A stretch of DNA of 64,000 nt, from positions 1-64,000 of the forward strand of contig JBBSHE010000014.1 of assembly GCA_038253325.1 (NCBI GenBank). Direction: 5' to 3'. The stretch is from JBBSHE01 sp038253325 (GTDB taxonomy: Bacteria > Actinomycetota > Actinomycetes > Propionibacteriales > Nocardioidaceae). The notes under the pieces were generated by a model that worked only from the letters and a program-made list of their open reading frames with translations, was not told the origin of the DNA and did no database searches. Position numbers and translations under genes: made by a program. This document shows, in pieces, positions 1 through 8,236 of the stretch; positions within the stretch are counted from its first letter, which is position 1, and the number at the start of each line of letters is the position of its first letter.

Positions 1-1024
1 CGGTGGCGTACTGGCCGCCGGGCGACGTAGCCGGCTGAAGTGTGCCGGACTGTGTGGTGAGGTTGGCGTAATGGATCACCCGGCCGGCGGTGCCCGCCTC
101 CAGTGCTTGCTTGTTCAATGCGTACAACTGCGGACCGTTGAAGTGGGCGCCAAAGTCCGGTAGCAGCTCGTATTCAGCGGTGCTCACGTAGAAACCGTTT
201 GCGTCCGCACCGATCAGCGGTTGGTCACCAAAGCATGGACAGTTCGGATGATTCAGGTCGAGCGCATTGATCCGGTACAGGAAGTAAGTTCCCAGCGGGT
301 CGCTGGACTGACTGACCGCGAGAACGGTGAATGCATGTTGGGTAAGCGCCCCCGTCTTCGGGTCTTGGCCCAAGATCAGCGCGGTGTGGAACCAGCGCTT
401 CGTTCCCGGGTCGAAATAGCACTTGGGATCGCTGACGAACGGCCCAAATCTGTTGGTCGTCCTGTTGAAGGTCGGAGCCAAGCCGAAGAACGCGGACAGC
501 GTGACGGGTGGCGTCTCGAGGTTTCCCTGCGCGTCGAACACCTGGAGGGCGTCGTTGACCGATTCGACGACATGCTTGGTCCCGGCGCTCACGCCGACAC
601 ACAACCCCTGGTCGGGCGGTTCGAGACTGAACTGGTTGCCTCCGCCTGCGAGGCGTTGATCGGCGTGGTCCAGCCCGGAGAAGCCCTGCCGTGCCAAGTT
701 GACCACGACCCGAGTGGGTGTCGCCGTCGGCGGCGGTAGCTTCGCGGCGGGGGTCAGCCCCACCTCGCCCTTCGCCAATTCATGGGTTGGTGCCAGCTCA
801 GGACCGCCTTGACCGCGCGCAGAAGCAGGCGCCGCTGCCAGCTGATTCAGCGTCACCGAGCCGTTCCGCGTGATCGGCTCCTGGGTGACCGTTGGTTTGT
901 GCACCGAGGGGTGAGGCGCGTTCGGCGCCGATGATGCATTCGACGTCCCGACTACGGAAAGCACAGAAACGGTTACCCCAAGTGCGAAAACAGCCGGGGA
1001 ATATCTCAACCAACGTCGGCGCAT
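1..1024 (-). CDS. Secreted protein of unknown function, cut by left edge
   Basis: Reading the minus strand from an ATG at 1024 gives 341 uninterrupted codons running off the left end, so the C-terminus is missing. An AAGGACGG-like ribosome site precedes the ATG. Residues 1-30 look like a signal peptide: a basic MRRRWLR start, then a hydrophobic core with VFALGVTVSVLSVVG. A low-complexity Pro/Ala-rich stretch follows, then a globular part with motifs such as VSDPKCYFDPGTKRWF, VSQSSDPLGTY and QPLIGADANGFYVS, which resemble blades of beta-propeller-like extracellular proteins. No catalytic motif is visible. It may be functionally related to the BNR-like protein further right, but no repeat is shared that I can see. 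Secretion is well supported; function is unknown. Confidence 0.75.
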   Translation of the reverse strand, partial: MRRRWLRYSPAVFALGVTVSVLSVVGTSNASSAPNAPHPSVHKPTVTQEPITRNGSVTLNQLAAAPASARGQGGPELAPTHELAKGEVGLTPAAKLPPPTATPTRVVVNLARQGFSGLDHADQRLAGGGNQFSLEPPDQGLCVGVSAGTKHVVESVNDALQVFDAQGNLETPPVTLSAFFGLAPTFNRTTNRFGPFVSDPKCYFDPGTKRWFHTALILGQDPKTGALTQHAFTVLAVSQSSDPLGTYFLYRINALDLNHPNCPCFGDQPLIGADANGFYVSTAEYELLPDFGAHFNGPQLYALNKQALEAGTAGRVIHYANLTTQSGTLQPATSPGGQYAT

Positions 1025-1265
1025 CGTCGTATCCGTCCTTTTGTCGTGGCGTGATGACTGTAGACCGTGAGAGTGCTTTGCCGCCAGACCATGGATCGTG
1101 TTTCAACGGTTACGCTCGGTCACACCGAGGCCCCTCCCATCAAAGGGTAAAGCCATCCGCGCGACGCCTACCAGCACGGTGAGTTCAGGCTTTCTTGCGG
1201 ACCCGGCGGCCACGCGAATCCGCCGCGGGATCGGCTCATTCCGGCCGTCCACGTGGGGGCGAGTC

Positions 1266-1892
1266 TCAATTCCTGGCGTCCCCGCTGCGAGGGGAGTACA
1301 GCCAGGGGTGATCGAGGTCGAAGAACTCGGGCTCCCCGACGTTGAGGGCATCCATCTCCTCCATCTGTGCCTTCAGCGCCGCAGGCGGCTCCTTTCGTTC
1401 GCCCTCGCGAGCCGCCTCCTGGGACGTGAAGTACAGGGCCACGGTGTACGAACCGCCTTCGTGTCCGGCCGCGACGCTCCCGATGATGTCCGGTCGGAAA
1501 TCGGCCCAGGCGGATGAGTCCTGTCCCATCAGCTCACGCGCCCGTTCGGGGTCGCTGCCGCGACCCTGGATGATCTGAACGAACCCGGCGTCATTCGGAT
1601 CGCCGTTGAGGTCGAGGTCCACCTCGGTGCTGTCACGAAAGGTGACCTCGCCGGTGAACAGCTTGGACGTCTCGGCCCACCAGTCCCCCTGCTCGGTCCG
1701 GCCGCTGTTCTGCCGGGCCGCATCGGCGGACTCGAAGCGTGCGATCGTGATGAACCGGCCGTCTCCGGTGACACCGGCCGTACTGCCGAGCCAGCCCGCG
1801 GCGTTCGGGGACAGCTCCTGGACCCATCTGTCGAGCGCTGCCCGAACCTGATCTGGGTCGGTGACGTTTCCCTGGATCACCTGGACGAACAT
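1266..1892 (-). CDS. Tandem dimeric alpha-beta-barrel-like protein, unknown function
   Basis: 208 residues from an ATG at 1892, preceded by GAGGGAG at a good distance. The protein is an internal duplication: FVQVIQGNVTDPDQVRAAL near residue 2 is matched by FVQIIQGRGSDPERARELM near residue 107, and each half then has a Trp-containing segment and an F-x-S-x-x-A-A element (RFESADAAR, YFTSQEAAR). This is the pattern of antibiotic-biosynthesis-monooxygenase / Dabb-like folds fused in tandem, which act as small oxygenases or stress proteins. No cofactor-binding residues can be named. It stands alone between a secreted gene and a decayed MFS gene. Confidence 0.7.
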   Translation of the reverse strand: MFVQVIQGNVTDPDQVRAALDRWVQELSPNAAGWLGSTAGVTGDGRFITIARFESADAARQNSGRTEQGDWWAETSKLFTGEVTFRDSTEVDLDLNGDPNDAGFVQIIQGRGSDPERARELMGQDSSAWADFRPDIIGSVAAGHEGGSYTVALYFTSQEAAREGERKEPPAALKAQMEEMDALNVGEPEFFDLDHPWLYSPRSGDARN

Positions 1893-2019
1893 GAGTGCTC
1901 CCTCAACCGCTGTCAGGCCTGTGTCGTTGCTCTGGGACGCTACTCCTCTGGGCCGGCTGCGGCAGCGGAATGCGCTGTTGGAGCCGCTCGCCATCGATTG
2001 CGGCCGCGGCAGTCAGCGC

Positions 2020-2065
2020 ATCTCCACGGGTTCTCCACCACGATCTCCACGGGTTCTCCACCACG
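2020..2065. repeat. Two perfect 23-bp tandem repeats
   Basis: The unit atctccacgggttctccacc + acg occurs twice head-to-tail at 2020-2042 and 2043-2065 with no mismatch. It lies in the non-coding gap upstream of both the tandem-barrel gene (minus) and the MFS remnant (plus). No operator symmetry is obvious within the unit; perfect identity suggests recent duplication. Confidence 0.85.
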
Positions 2066-2115
2066 ACAGCGGACGGACCGGTCCTCGCGCGGTTCCGGCT
2101 GGGTAATCTGACGCG

Positions 2116-2424
2116 ATGCTGCGTCCCGGGTGGCCACTGCTGGACCGTTCGAGGTTTGCGCTGGTCGCCGGCCTGGCCATCGACAACTTCGGCTCCGGGC
2201 TCTTCCTGCCGCTGGCCCTGGTGTACGCCACTCGAGCGGTCGGGCTCGATGTCGACGTCGCCGGCGCCGTCGTGGCCGGTGCCACGATGCTGGGGCTTGC
2301 GGTGCCGCCCCTCGCCGGTCGGCTGACGCACCGTTTCGGCCCTCGGCTCGTCGTCGTGGGCGCGCAGCTGTTACAGGGTGCCGGCGCGTTCGGCTGCGTG
2401 GGCATACACCGGGAGCTCGGCTGA
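2116..2424 (+). pseudogene. N-terminal remnant of an MFS transporter
   Basis: The 102 codons encode the start of a major facilitator protein: a first helix around AGLAIDNFGSGLFLPLAL, a second around VAGAVVAGATMLGLAVPPLAG, then the MFS loop motif GRLTHRFGPR and the start of a third helix (VVVGAQLLQGAGAF). Reading then ends at a TGA at 2422-2424, whereas functional family members have about 400 residues and 12 helices. No continuation is found in other frames before the next gene. I infer a truncated, non-functional gene; the stop codon lies at the base of a strong hairpin. Confidence 0.7.
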
Positions 2425-2461
2425 TCGGTGTGGCCCGGTCACCCGGCCGGGCCACACCGAT
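2424..2461. terminator. Strong hairpin terminator
   Basis: A perfect 15-bp stem (2424-2438 with 2447-2461, atcggtgtggcccgg arms) encloses an 8-nt loop. It lies 22 nt past the stop of the minus-strand BNR-like gene and at the end of the plus-strand MFS remnant, so it could terminate from either side. No U-tract follows, as is common in high-GC actinobacteria. Confidence 0.75.
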
Positions 2462-2483
2462 TGAACATCGAACGGGAGGCGGC

Positions 2484-4130
2484 CTACCGTATCTCGACGT
2501 TGGTGAAGATGTCGGTCTCGCCGATTCCGGTTTGGCGGATCGCGTCGTTGCGCCCGTCGGTCCACACCGGATACACGGCCTGGTTGCTGGCAGCCAGCCC
2601 GTTGTAGTCACCGATGAACGCGCCACTGGTGAAGAACCCCTTCGTGGGATCCCAGTCCCTGGTGCTGATCTTGGCGCTGCCGAAGCTCGCCGCGTCATTG
2701 GTCGAGACTGCCTGCCACGTGTTGATCCGCACGTTGTCCGGGTCGACCCGACGGTCGAACCAGATCACGTAGAACCGCCCGGCCTCATCCGATGCAGCCC
2801 ACGGGAAGAACTGGTCGTTGCGTGCCGGGTGGCCGCGGACGGTGGGGAGGAACTTGGCGTTAGACCAGCGCAAACCGCCGTCGGAGGACGTCTGGTACGA
2901 GATATCGGCGGCCGACCGCGGCCGGTTGACATTGTTCTGGTAGACGTACAAGAGCGTCCCAGTGCGCGGGCTGTACGCCAAGGATGTGGTGTTCGGGGCG
3001 CGAAAGTGGGTCGGCGGTAGAGTGTCGTCCTTGGCGGCGTCCCGGAAATCGGCGTACTGCCCCGCCTTGTCGATTTGCACCGCCCGCGGCAGGAAGCTCT
3101 GCCCGCCGTTGGTCGACTTCTGAAACAGCAGGTGCGGGTCGAACGAGTCGTTGCAGTTCTCGGAGACGAACCCGATGTCGAGCGTGCCGTTCTTCTCGAC
3201 CACGGGGTCGCTGAACTGGTTGGCTGATGATCCGGTCCCGTCACCACCGGGGTTGTCCGGCTGGACCGGCGTGTGCGACCAAGTGGCCTGCGTCGGGTTG
3301 AAGGTCGGAATGACGTCGGTGTACGAGAGTTGGATCGGACAGTAGTCGCTCGACCCGTTCGGCTTTAGGTGGAATTTCGTATAGGTGACATACACCCGAC
3401 CGTAGTGAGGGCTGGTCGGGTGGTTGTCGACCGTGATCAGCTCCTTGTCGTTGAAGATCGACTCGTCGACGGTTCCGGTGGTGTAGTCGAAGTTGCTGGC
3501 GGCGCGGGCCGCCAGCCGGCCGGGTGTCCACGTCCGGCCGTTGTCGACGGACTTGTAGACCTGGACCTCGGAGTACGGAAGCGCTCGGAAGAAGCACAGC
3601 TGGGAGACATAGAAGGCGTGATCCCGGCGGCTGTAAGCGACCCCGGGGTCGCCGCCGCTGCAGAAGTCACCGGTGCCCCCGAACTGCGGTATGACGCGCG
3701 TGCTCGCCCAGTGCCGCCCGCCGTCCGCCGTCCGCATGACCACGACGCCACCGGACACGTAGTCGTTGGCCGCGGCCACCGCAACAAGCGGTTTGTCGAC
3801 TCGATAATCGACCGCCGTCTCGTTCTGTGGCAGCGGCGGATTGCTGTCGTTGTTCATCTGCACGTTCGGGCCGCTGCTGAGGGGAGCGGCGACGAAGCCT
3901 CCAGCCTTAGCCTGAGAGACGACCCTGGCCTTCGACGCGGCGCCCTGGCCCTGCGCGGCGTACATGGCCCGGACGCCGCCCGAGATGCCGCCCGGGTAGC
4001 GCTGGATATGGGTGACCCAGCGCGGCGTGCTGGTCTTGGCTGTGGTCGCTGTTGCGCCGACCATGGTCGGTGCCGCGAGCGCAGCCGCCGCGGTCGCGAG
4101 AACGGCAGCGGCTGGGATGAACCGTCGCAT
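2484..4130 (-). CDS. Secreted BNR/sialidase-like beta-propeller protein
   Basis: 548 residues from an ATG at 4130 with AGGAG six nt upstream; longer in-frame extensions to 4481 lack any ribosome site and would bury the signal peptide. Residues 1-30 form a signal peptide (MRRFIPAAAVLATAAAALAA, cleaved near VGA). The mature part has several BNR/Asp-box-like turns, for example SVDNGRTWTPG, STNGGQSFLPR and SSDGGLRWSNA, the S-x-D/N-G-G-x-x-W signature of sialidase-type propellers. The typical catalytic Arg triad cannot be assigned from sequence alone, so it may be a non-enzymatic propeller. It is monocistronic, ending at a strong hairpin. Exported location is well supported; substrate is unknown. 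Confidence 0.8.
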   Translation of the reverse strand: MRRFIPAAAVLATAAAALAAPTMVGATATTAKTSTPRWVTHIQRYPGGISGGVRAMYAAQGQGAASKARVVSQAKAGGFVAAPLSSGPNVQMNNDSNPPLPQNETAVDYRVDKPLVAVAAANDYVSGGVVVMRTADGGRHWASTRVIPQFGGTGDFCSGGDPGVAYSRRDHAFYVSQLCFFRALPYSEVQVYKSVDNGRTWTPGRLAARAASNFDYTTGTVDESIFNDKELITVDNHPTSPHYGRVYVTYTKFHLKPNGSSDYCPIQLSYTDVIPTFNPTQATWSHTPVQPDNPGGDGTGSSANQFSDPVVEKNGTLDIGFVSENCNDSFDPHLLFQKSTNGGQSFLPRAVQIDKAGQYADFRDAAKDDTLPPTHFRAPNTTSLAYSPRTGTLLYVYQNNVNRPRSAADISYQTSSDGGLRWSNAKFLPTVRGHPARNDQFFPWAASDEAGRFYVIWFDRRVDPDNVRINTWQAVSTNDAASFGSAKISTRDWDPTKGFFTSGAFIGDYNGLAASNQAVYPVWTDGRNDAIRQTGIGETDIFTNVEIR

Positions 4131-4358
4131 GGCATCTCCTGATGTGAGAACGAGGCATGAACCGGCCAAATGGTAGTACCGGGACCGATCGCCTCGCTGC
4201 CAAATGGAGAAGGTTGGACTTGCGAGGCAACTCGCCGGTGGTAAGTGGATACGGCCGACCCAGGGGAAGGCCTCGTACACGAGTTGTCGATACCACATTG
4301 TGATCGGGAAGGCGCGGACAGTGATGACGCCGGCTGCTTCGGACCGAGCCTCTCGTTC

Positions 4359-4600
4359 TTGGTGCGGGTGACCGGGTGCATCGCCACCAACCAGGGGTTC
4401 GATGGGGTGAGCCACCAGCCGCGCTGGTCCGATGGCGACACCCATCTGCATCCCACCGCGCAGTACTTCAGCAGCCCGCACCTGGCGCCAACTTCGGTAC
4501 CAACTACCAGCGGGTTGCGTTCGAGTCCGACCTACCGCGGATCACCGCGACCGACCTCGGTGGCACCTGTGACGGGGACACCGGCCAAGGCTGGTGGGTA
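4359..4600 (+). pseudogene. Frameshifted fragment of a secreted-protein gene
   Basis: Two plus-strand frames each carry protein-like sequence that joins if one shift is allowed. The first frame gives GFDGVSHQPRWSDGDTHLHP then AQYFSSP; from about 4480 another frame gives NFGTNYQRVAFESDLPRITA followed by DLGGTCDGDTGQG. The composition and the DLPRI / CDxDTGQG elements resemble conserved extracellular proteins of actinobacteria. There is no start with a ribosome site and the reading is cut by the tRNA region. I infer a decayed gene; the family assignment is from memory of similar sequences and is weak. Confidence 0.4.
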
Positions 4601-4617
4601 GTCACTATCGGTGGTGG

Positions 4618-4688
4618 AGCGGGTGACGGGGATCGAACCCGCATTGTCAGCTTGGGAAGCTGATGTTCTGCCATTGAACTACACCCGC
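4618..4688 (-). tRNA. tRNA-Gly (anticodon CCC)
   Basis: On the minus strand a 71-nt cloverleaf is readable: acceptor GCGGGTG pairing with CACCCGC, D arm GTTC...GAAC, anticodon stem TCAGC/GCTGA around loop TTCCCAA (anticodon CCC), and T arm with GGTTCGATCC. The base after the acceptor stem is U, as expected for bacterial tRNA-Gly. It reads GGG codons. CCA is not encoded. A GC-rich palindrome (cgccccgcggggcg, 4688-4701) abuts its 5' end. Confidence 0.95.
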
Positions 4689-4871
4689 GCCCCGCGGGGC
4701 GTGCGACCGCCAACCGGGTCGCCGTCGAGCCGCCGCGCCACGATACTACGGCCCGAGCCGACGTCGCCTGCGGCTTGTGGCTGGCCGAACGTGAGGTAGT
4801 ACGTCGCGAACTCCCAGCCGATCCGTCGGACACGCCGCGGCGGCCGACGGCTCCGCCACTAGGCTCCGTCG

Positions 4872-5699
4872 GTGGCCGCCTTCCTCGCCCTCATGTCTAG
4901 CCTGACCTGGGGATCTGCGGACTTTCTGGCGGGCGTCGCGAGTCGTCGACGTCCCGCCGTCGCCGTTCTCGCCGGCTCGCAGCTGATCGGGCTCGTCGCG
5001 GTGCTCATTGCCGCCACCCTTGCGCACTCGTGGGGTGCCGACATCGGTTGGCTGCCATGGGGGATCATGGCAGGCGCGACCGGGGGACTTGGCCTGATCT
5101 GCTTCTACACGGCTCTCGCGTCCGGAACGATGGGCGTCGTATCGCCGATCGCCTCGATGGGCGCGGTCCTCCCGGTCGTGGTCGGGTTCGCCTCGGGCGA
5201 GTCGCCGACCACCGCCCAGCTAGTCGGCATCGGGCTCGCATTGGTCGGCGTTGTGGCGGCAAGCGGACCGGAGCTGTCCGGTCGTACGGGCAGGCGTCCG
5301 GTCCTGCTGGCCGTGGTCGCCGGCGTGATGTTCGGGCTCGTGTTCATCGGGCTGGACCACGGCAGCAGGTCGTCGCCGTTGATGACACTCGTCGGCATGC
5401 GACTCACCTCGTGCACGGCGCTGCTCGGGCTGGCCCTTGCGTTTCGCACGACGGCCGGCCTGCGGGCCGCGGACTTTCCCGTGCTCGCGGCGGTCGGCCT
5501 GGGAGACCTCGGTGCGAACTTCCTGTTCGGCCTGGCATCGAACCGCGGACTGGTGAGCATCGTGAGCGTGCTCGGTGCGCTCTATCCCGTGGTCACGGTG
5601 CTGCTCGCTCGGTTCTTCCTCAGCGAAAGGTTGCGCTGGATCCAACGACTGGGCGTCGGCGTTGCCCTCGCTGGCGTCGTCCTGATCTCCGGCGGCTGA
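4872..5699 (+). CDS. EamA/DMT-family membrane transporter
   Basis: 275 residues, GTG start at 4872. The sequence is almost entirely hydrophobic and divides into two similar halves of about five helices, the architecture of EamA (drug/metabolite transporter) proteins; the C-terminal half ends in LYPVVTVLLARFFLSERLRWIQRLGVGVALAGVVLIS, matching the classical P-x-x-x-x-x-L/F-x-x-x-L-x-E-x-x-x-x-x-Q-x-x-G pattern. Substrate cannot be predicted. It precedes dcd by 76 nt but dcd seems to have its own leaderless promoter. Confidence 0.85.
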   Translation: MAAFLALMSSLTWGSADFLAGVASRRRPAVAVLAGSQLIGLVAVLIAATLAHSWGADIGWLPWGIMAGATGGLGLICFYTALASGTMGVVSPIASMGAVLPVVVGFASGESPTTAQLVGIGLALVGVVAASGPELSGRTGRRPVLLAVVAGVMFGLVFIGLDHGSRSSPLMTLVGMRLTSCTALLGLALAFRTTAGLRAADFPVLAAVGLGDLGANFLFGLASNRGLVSIVSVLGALYPVVTVLLARFFLSERLRWIQRLGVGVALAGVVLISGG

Positions 5700-5763
5700 C
5701 CCTTCCCACCGACGTGGCAGACCGTACTCACGGCATCACACGACGACGGTCTGACAAGTCGGG

Positions 5764-5769
5764 TAGGTT
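5764..5769 (+). promoter_or_regulatory. -10 element TAGGTT, leaderless dcd promoter
   Basis: TAGGTT is followed by six bases and then the GTG start of dcd. There is no Shine-Dalgarno sequence, so transcription probably starts at the start codon. No convincing -35 is seen. Confidence 0.55.
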
Positions 5770-5775
5770 GCGACG

Positions 5776-6351
5776 GTGCTGCTCAGCGACCGCGACATCA
5801 AGGCGGAGATCGACGCCCGACATGTCGTCCTCGAGCCGTACGACGAGGCGATGATCCAGCCCTCCAGCGTCGACGTCCGGCTGGACCGGTTCTTCCGGGT
5901 GTTCGAAAATCACAGGTACCCGCACATCGACCCGTCACAGGACCAGCCCGACCTCACCCGGGCGGTCGAGCCGGACGGTGACGAGCCGTTCATCTTGCAT
6001 CCGGGCGAGTTCGTCCTCGGCTCGACATACGAGCTGGTCAGCCTGTCCGACGACATCGCCGCAAGGCTGGAGGGGAAGTCGTCGCTCGGGCGGCTCGGGC
6101 TGCTCACCCATTCGACCGCCGGTTTCATCGACCCAGGCTTCTCCGGTCACGTCACCCTCGAGTTGTCCAACGTCGCGACGCTGCCGATCAAGCTCTGGCC
6201 GGGCATGAAGATCGGCCAGCTGTGCTTCTTCCGGTTGTCGTCGCCGTCCGAGCACCCGTACGGCAGCCAGAAGTACGGGTCGCGCTACCAGGACCAGCGC
6301 GGTCCCACCCCCTCGCGCTCGCACCTGAACTTCCACCGCACACAGATCTGA
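5776..6351 (+). CDS. dcd: dCTP deaminase
   Basis: 191 residues, GTG start placed six nt after a -10 hexamer. Dcd converts dCTP to dUTP, or in the bifunctional actinobacterial type directly to dUMP, feeding dTMP synthesis in the cytosol. Family signatures are all present: IQPSSVDVRL near residue 28, LEGKSSLGRLGL near 98 (phosphate binding), AGFIDPGFSGHVTLELSN around 116-133 with the catalytic Glu, and PGMKIGQLCFF near 143. The length matches mycobacterial Dcd (about 190 residues). It is followed by a short repeat region rather than another gene. Confidence 0.95.
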   Translation: MLLSDRDIKAEIDARHVVLEPYDEAMIQPSSVDVRLDRFFRVFENHRYPHIDPSQDQPDLTRAVEPDGDEPFILHPGEFVLGSTYELVSLSDDIAARLEGKSSLGRLGLLTHSTAGFIDPGFSGHVTLELSNVATLPIKLWPGMKIGQLCFFRLSSPSEHPYGSQKYGSRYQDQRGPTPSRSHLNFHRTQI

Positions 6352-6383
6352 CCGGACCGACGCTGTGCCTGTCCGGCGCCACG

Positions 6384-6432
6384 GAACCGCAACGGCGCTC
6401 GGCGCTACTGAACCGCAACGGCGCTCAGCGCC
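6384..6432. repeat. Direct repeat with terminal palindrome after dcd
   Basis: The block gaaccgcaacggcgctc(g/a)gcgc occurs at 6384-6405 and again at 6410-6431, 26 bp apart. The second copy ends in ggcgctcagcgcc (6420-6432), a perfect short hairpin. It starts 32 nt beyond the dcd stop and may act as its terminator. Confidence 0.7.
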
Positions 6433-6495
6433 GCGAGGGTCTCGTTCGCGGCGTTGAGCAGTGCGTGGAATCGCAGGGGTCGGGTCGGTCGTCCC

Positions 6496-6642
6496 TCAGC
6501 CCTTCGACCGGCCGGTCATCCGGCGCAACAGGTCCGCAGTCCTCGACCGACGGCCGCGGGTCTGTTCCGGGAAGCGCGGCCGAGCGACGGTGACCCGCTC
6601 GTGGATGAGCTGCTTGGCGGTGTACTCGTTCATCGGGTCCAT
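6496..6642 (-). CDS. 48-residue basic protein, unknown
   Basis: ATG at 6642 has AAAGGAA seven nt upstream; a second ATG at 6633 is also possible. The product begins MDPMNEYTAKQLIHERV and ends in an Arg-rich tail (RSRTADLLRRMTGRSKG), with a net strong positive charge. Small proteins with an N-terminal YTAKQL-like helix are common in actinobacteria but have no assigned role. It lies 98 nt after the DUF4097 gene in the same direction, so it may share its transcript or be separately expressed. Confidence 0.65.
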   Translation of the reverse strand: MDPMNEYTAKQLIHERVTVARPRFPEQTRGRRSRTADLLRRMTGRSKG

Positions 6643-6740
6643 GACGTGATTCCTTTGCTGTGTTTCGGGTGTGCGAGGTAGAGGTCGTGGCGCGTACCGC
6701 GACCTGGTCATTGGTGTGGATGGCCCTGTCGGGCGAGCGG

Positions 6741-7580
6741 TCAGACCCTTCGCAAGGTGATGTCTCCGCTGCCGGTCATGGCGCTGACGGTTGCCGTCGG
6801 GCCGCCGTCCGGGTGGTCGCTGGCGTCGAGCTCGGAGCGGACCGTACCTCCACCGCTCATCACGTCGAGGTAGACCGCTGTTCCGTCCGCGACCCCGACG
6901 ACGATGTCTCCGCTGCCGGCCTTTGCCTTGAGCTCACCGCGCGCGAGCCGCTTGACGTTGATGTCGCCGGACCCGGTCATCGTGTCGACCGAGTCGCCGG
7001 TCTCCTGCACGGTGATGTCGCCCGACCCGGTCCGCAGACCAATCGCGCCGGTGCTCGTCTGGACGACCAGGTCACCAGATCCAGTGCTCACCTTGCCGTC
7101 ACCATGTACGGTGCCGACCAGGATGTCGCCGGAGCCCGCTTTGGCGTCCAGCCGGCCCTCGACCTCGTCGAGCTTGATCTCGCCGGACCCCGTCTTGACG
7201 CTCACATCGGCAGCCCGCTCGAACGAAGCGTCGCCCGAGCCCGTCTTGATGTCGAGGTCGCCGAACGTCCCGGTCCCGCCGACGTCGGCGGAGCCTACGT
7301 CGATCTGCGCGGAGCTTCTCGTCGGGACGGTGATCCGTACGCCCACCTCCGCCTTGCTCCGGAACAAGCCGCCCTTCGACTTGGGCAGCAGGACGAGGAT
7401 CTCGTCACCGCGCTGCTCGACCCGGGCTTCGTCGATGAGCTGTTGGCTCACGTCGCTGCGGCCGAGGGGCCGCAGGTCCACGGTTGTCTGGTCAGTGTCG
7501 ACCGCCTCGACGCGGACGTCGCCGGCGTGAAGCTCGACACGCAGCTTCACCGGGCGGGGGGTTTCAAAGGTGCGGTTCAT
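6741..7580 (-). CDS. DUF4097 beta-helix protein
   Basis: 279 residues. From about residue 110 a short repeat recurs seven or more times with core T/A-GSGD (IKTGSGDASF, VKTGSGEIKL, AKAGSGDILV, VSTGSGDLVV, LRTGSGDITV, MTGSGDINV, AKAGSGDIVV), typical of DUF4097 proteins that form a right-handed beta-helix. There is no signal peptide or membrane segment, so it is predicted cytoplasmic despite the adhesin label often given. The start follows the stop of the ribbon-helix-helix gene by 36 nt, with GAGAGAGC upstream of the ATG; the two are probably co-transcribed. Confidence 0.85.
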   Translation of the reverse strand: MNRTFETPRPVKLRVELHAGDVRVEAVDTDQTTVDLRPLGRSDVSQQLIDEARVEQRGDEILVLLPKSKGGLFRSKAEVGVRITVPTRSSAQIDVGSADVGGTGTFGDLDIKTGSGDASFERAADVSVKTGSGEIKLDEVEGRLDAKAGSGDILVGTVHGDGKVSTGSGDLVVQTSTGAIGLRTGSGDITVQETGDSVDTMTGSGDINVKRLARGELKAKAGSGDIVVGVADGTAVYLDVMSGGGTVRSELDASDHPDGGPTATVSAMTGSGDITLRRV

Positions 7581-7616
7581 TGGTTGCTCTCTCTTTCGTA
7601 CGGTTGGTCAGGCTGG

Positions 7617-8132
7617 TCAGCGGACCCAGCCCTGGATGCGCTTGCCGGGGCGACCCGGTGGCATCGGCGGCATGGGCGGCCGGAGCGAGATGTCGACCCC
7701 GAGCGTGGCGATCCGGGCCGCGTTGACGAGCCAGCTGTTCAGGGACTGGCCGTGCCTGGCGGCCAGCTCCTCAGCCCGGTTCTTGAGCGACTCGGGGATG
7801 CGAAGCGTGATCCGGACGACGTTGCCGTCCTCGTCGTCAAGGTCCGATGCTGCGTCGGCAGTCGGAACCGGCTCCGGTTCGGGCTGGGAGCCGATGCCCT
7901 CGACGACGAAGACCGGCTCGCGGCCCTTGAGGCGTACGTCCACCGAGCCTCCTTGCAGCTCGGTGCTGATCTCGTCCGCGGCCTGGCTGAGGGCGTCCAT
8001 CAGGGTGAGTCGGATGGCGGGCTCGAGGGCGTAGACGAGCCGTTCGGCGGCGTCGCGGACCTCGGTGCTGCCGGCTTCCGCGGCGACCACGAGGTCCCGG
8101 CGGAGCGTCTCGATGAAGGGGCTGATGTCCAT
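7617..8132 (-). CDS. Ribbon-helix-helix protein, HicB-like
   Basis: 171 residues starting at an ATG at 8132; GTG codons at 8141 and 8138 are alternatives. Residues about 112-150 contain VVRITLRIPESLKNRAEELA followed by ARHGQSLNSWLVNAARI, a ribbon-helix-helix DNA-binding fold like HicB/Arc proteins. The N-terminal half is helical and acidic (residues 5-60), probably an oligomerisation or partner domain, and the C-terminus is Pro/Met-rich (RPPMPPMPPGRPGKR). No HicA toxin gene is adjacent, so it need not be an antitoxin. A perfect palindrome sits between its -35 and -10 elements, pointing to autoregulation of this gene and the DUF4097 gene. Confidence 0.8.
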   Translation of the reverse strand: MDISPFIETLRRDLVVAAEAGSTEVRDAAERLVYALEPAIRLTLMDALSQAADEISTELQGGSVDVRLKGREPVFVVEGIGSQPEPEPVPTADAASDLDDEDGNVVRITLRIPESLKNRAEELAARHGQSLNSWLVNAARIATLGVDISLRPPMPPMPPGRPGKRIQGWVR

Positions 8133-8139
8133 GCGCACC

Positions 8140-8168
8140 ACTATGACACCACAATGGTGTCACGTCAA
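8140..8168 (-). promoter_or_regulatory. Leaderless promoter with embedded palindromic operator
   Basis: On the minus strand TTGACG (8163-8168) and CATAGT (8140-8145) are 17 bp apart, and the ATG at 8132 comes seven nt after the -10, so the mRNA likely starts at the ATG. The spacer is filled by TGACACCA-CAA-TGGTGTCA (8144-8162), a perfect 8-bp inverted repeat. A ribbon-helix-helix dimer bound here would block polymerase. Confidence 0.7.
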
Positions 8169-8236
8169 CCTCGTTGTGACGTCATCTCGCGTCAGGGTCC
8201 GTGCGCGAGGGCGGCGGAGGCTCGAACCCCCGTCGG

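Noticed and set aside
7617..8132. A HicAB toxin-antitoxin pair
   Set aside because: The ribbon-helix-helix protein resembles HicB, but no HicA-like short basic gene is next to it.
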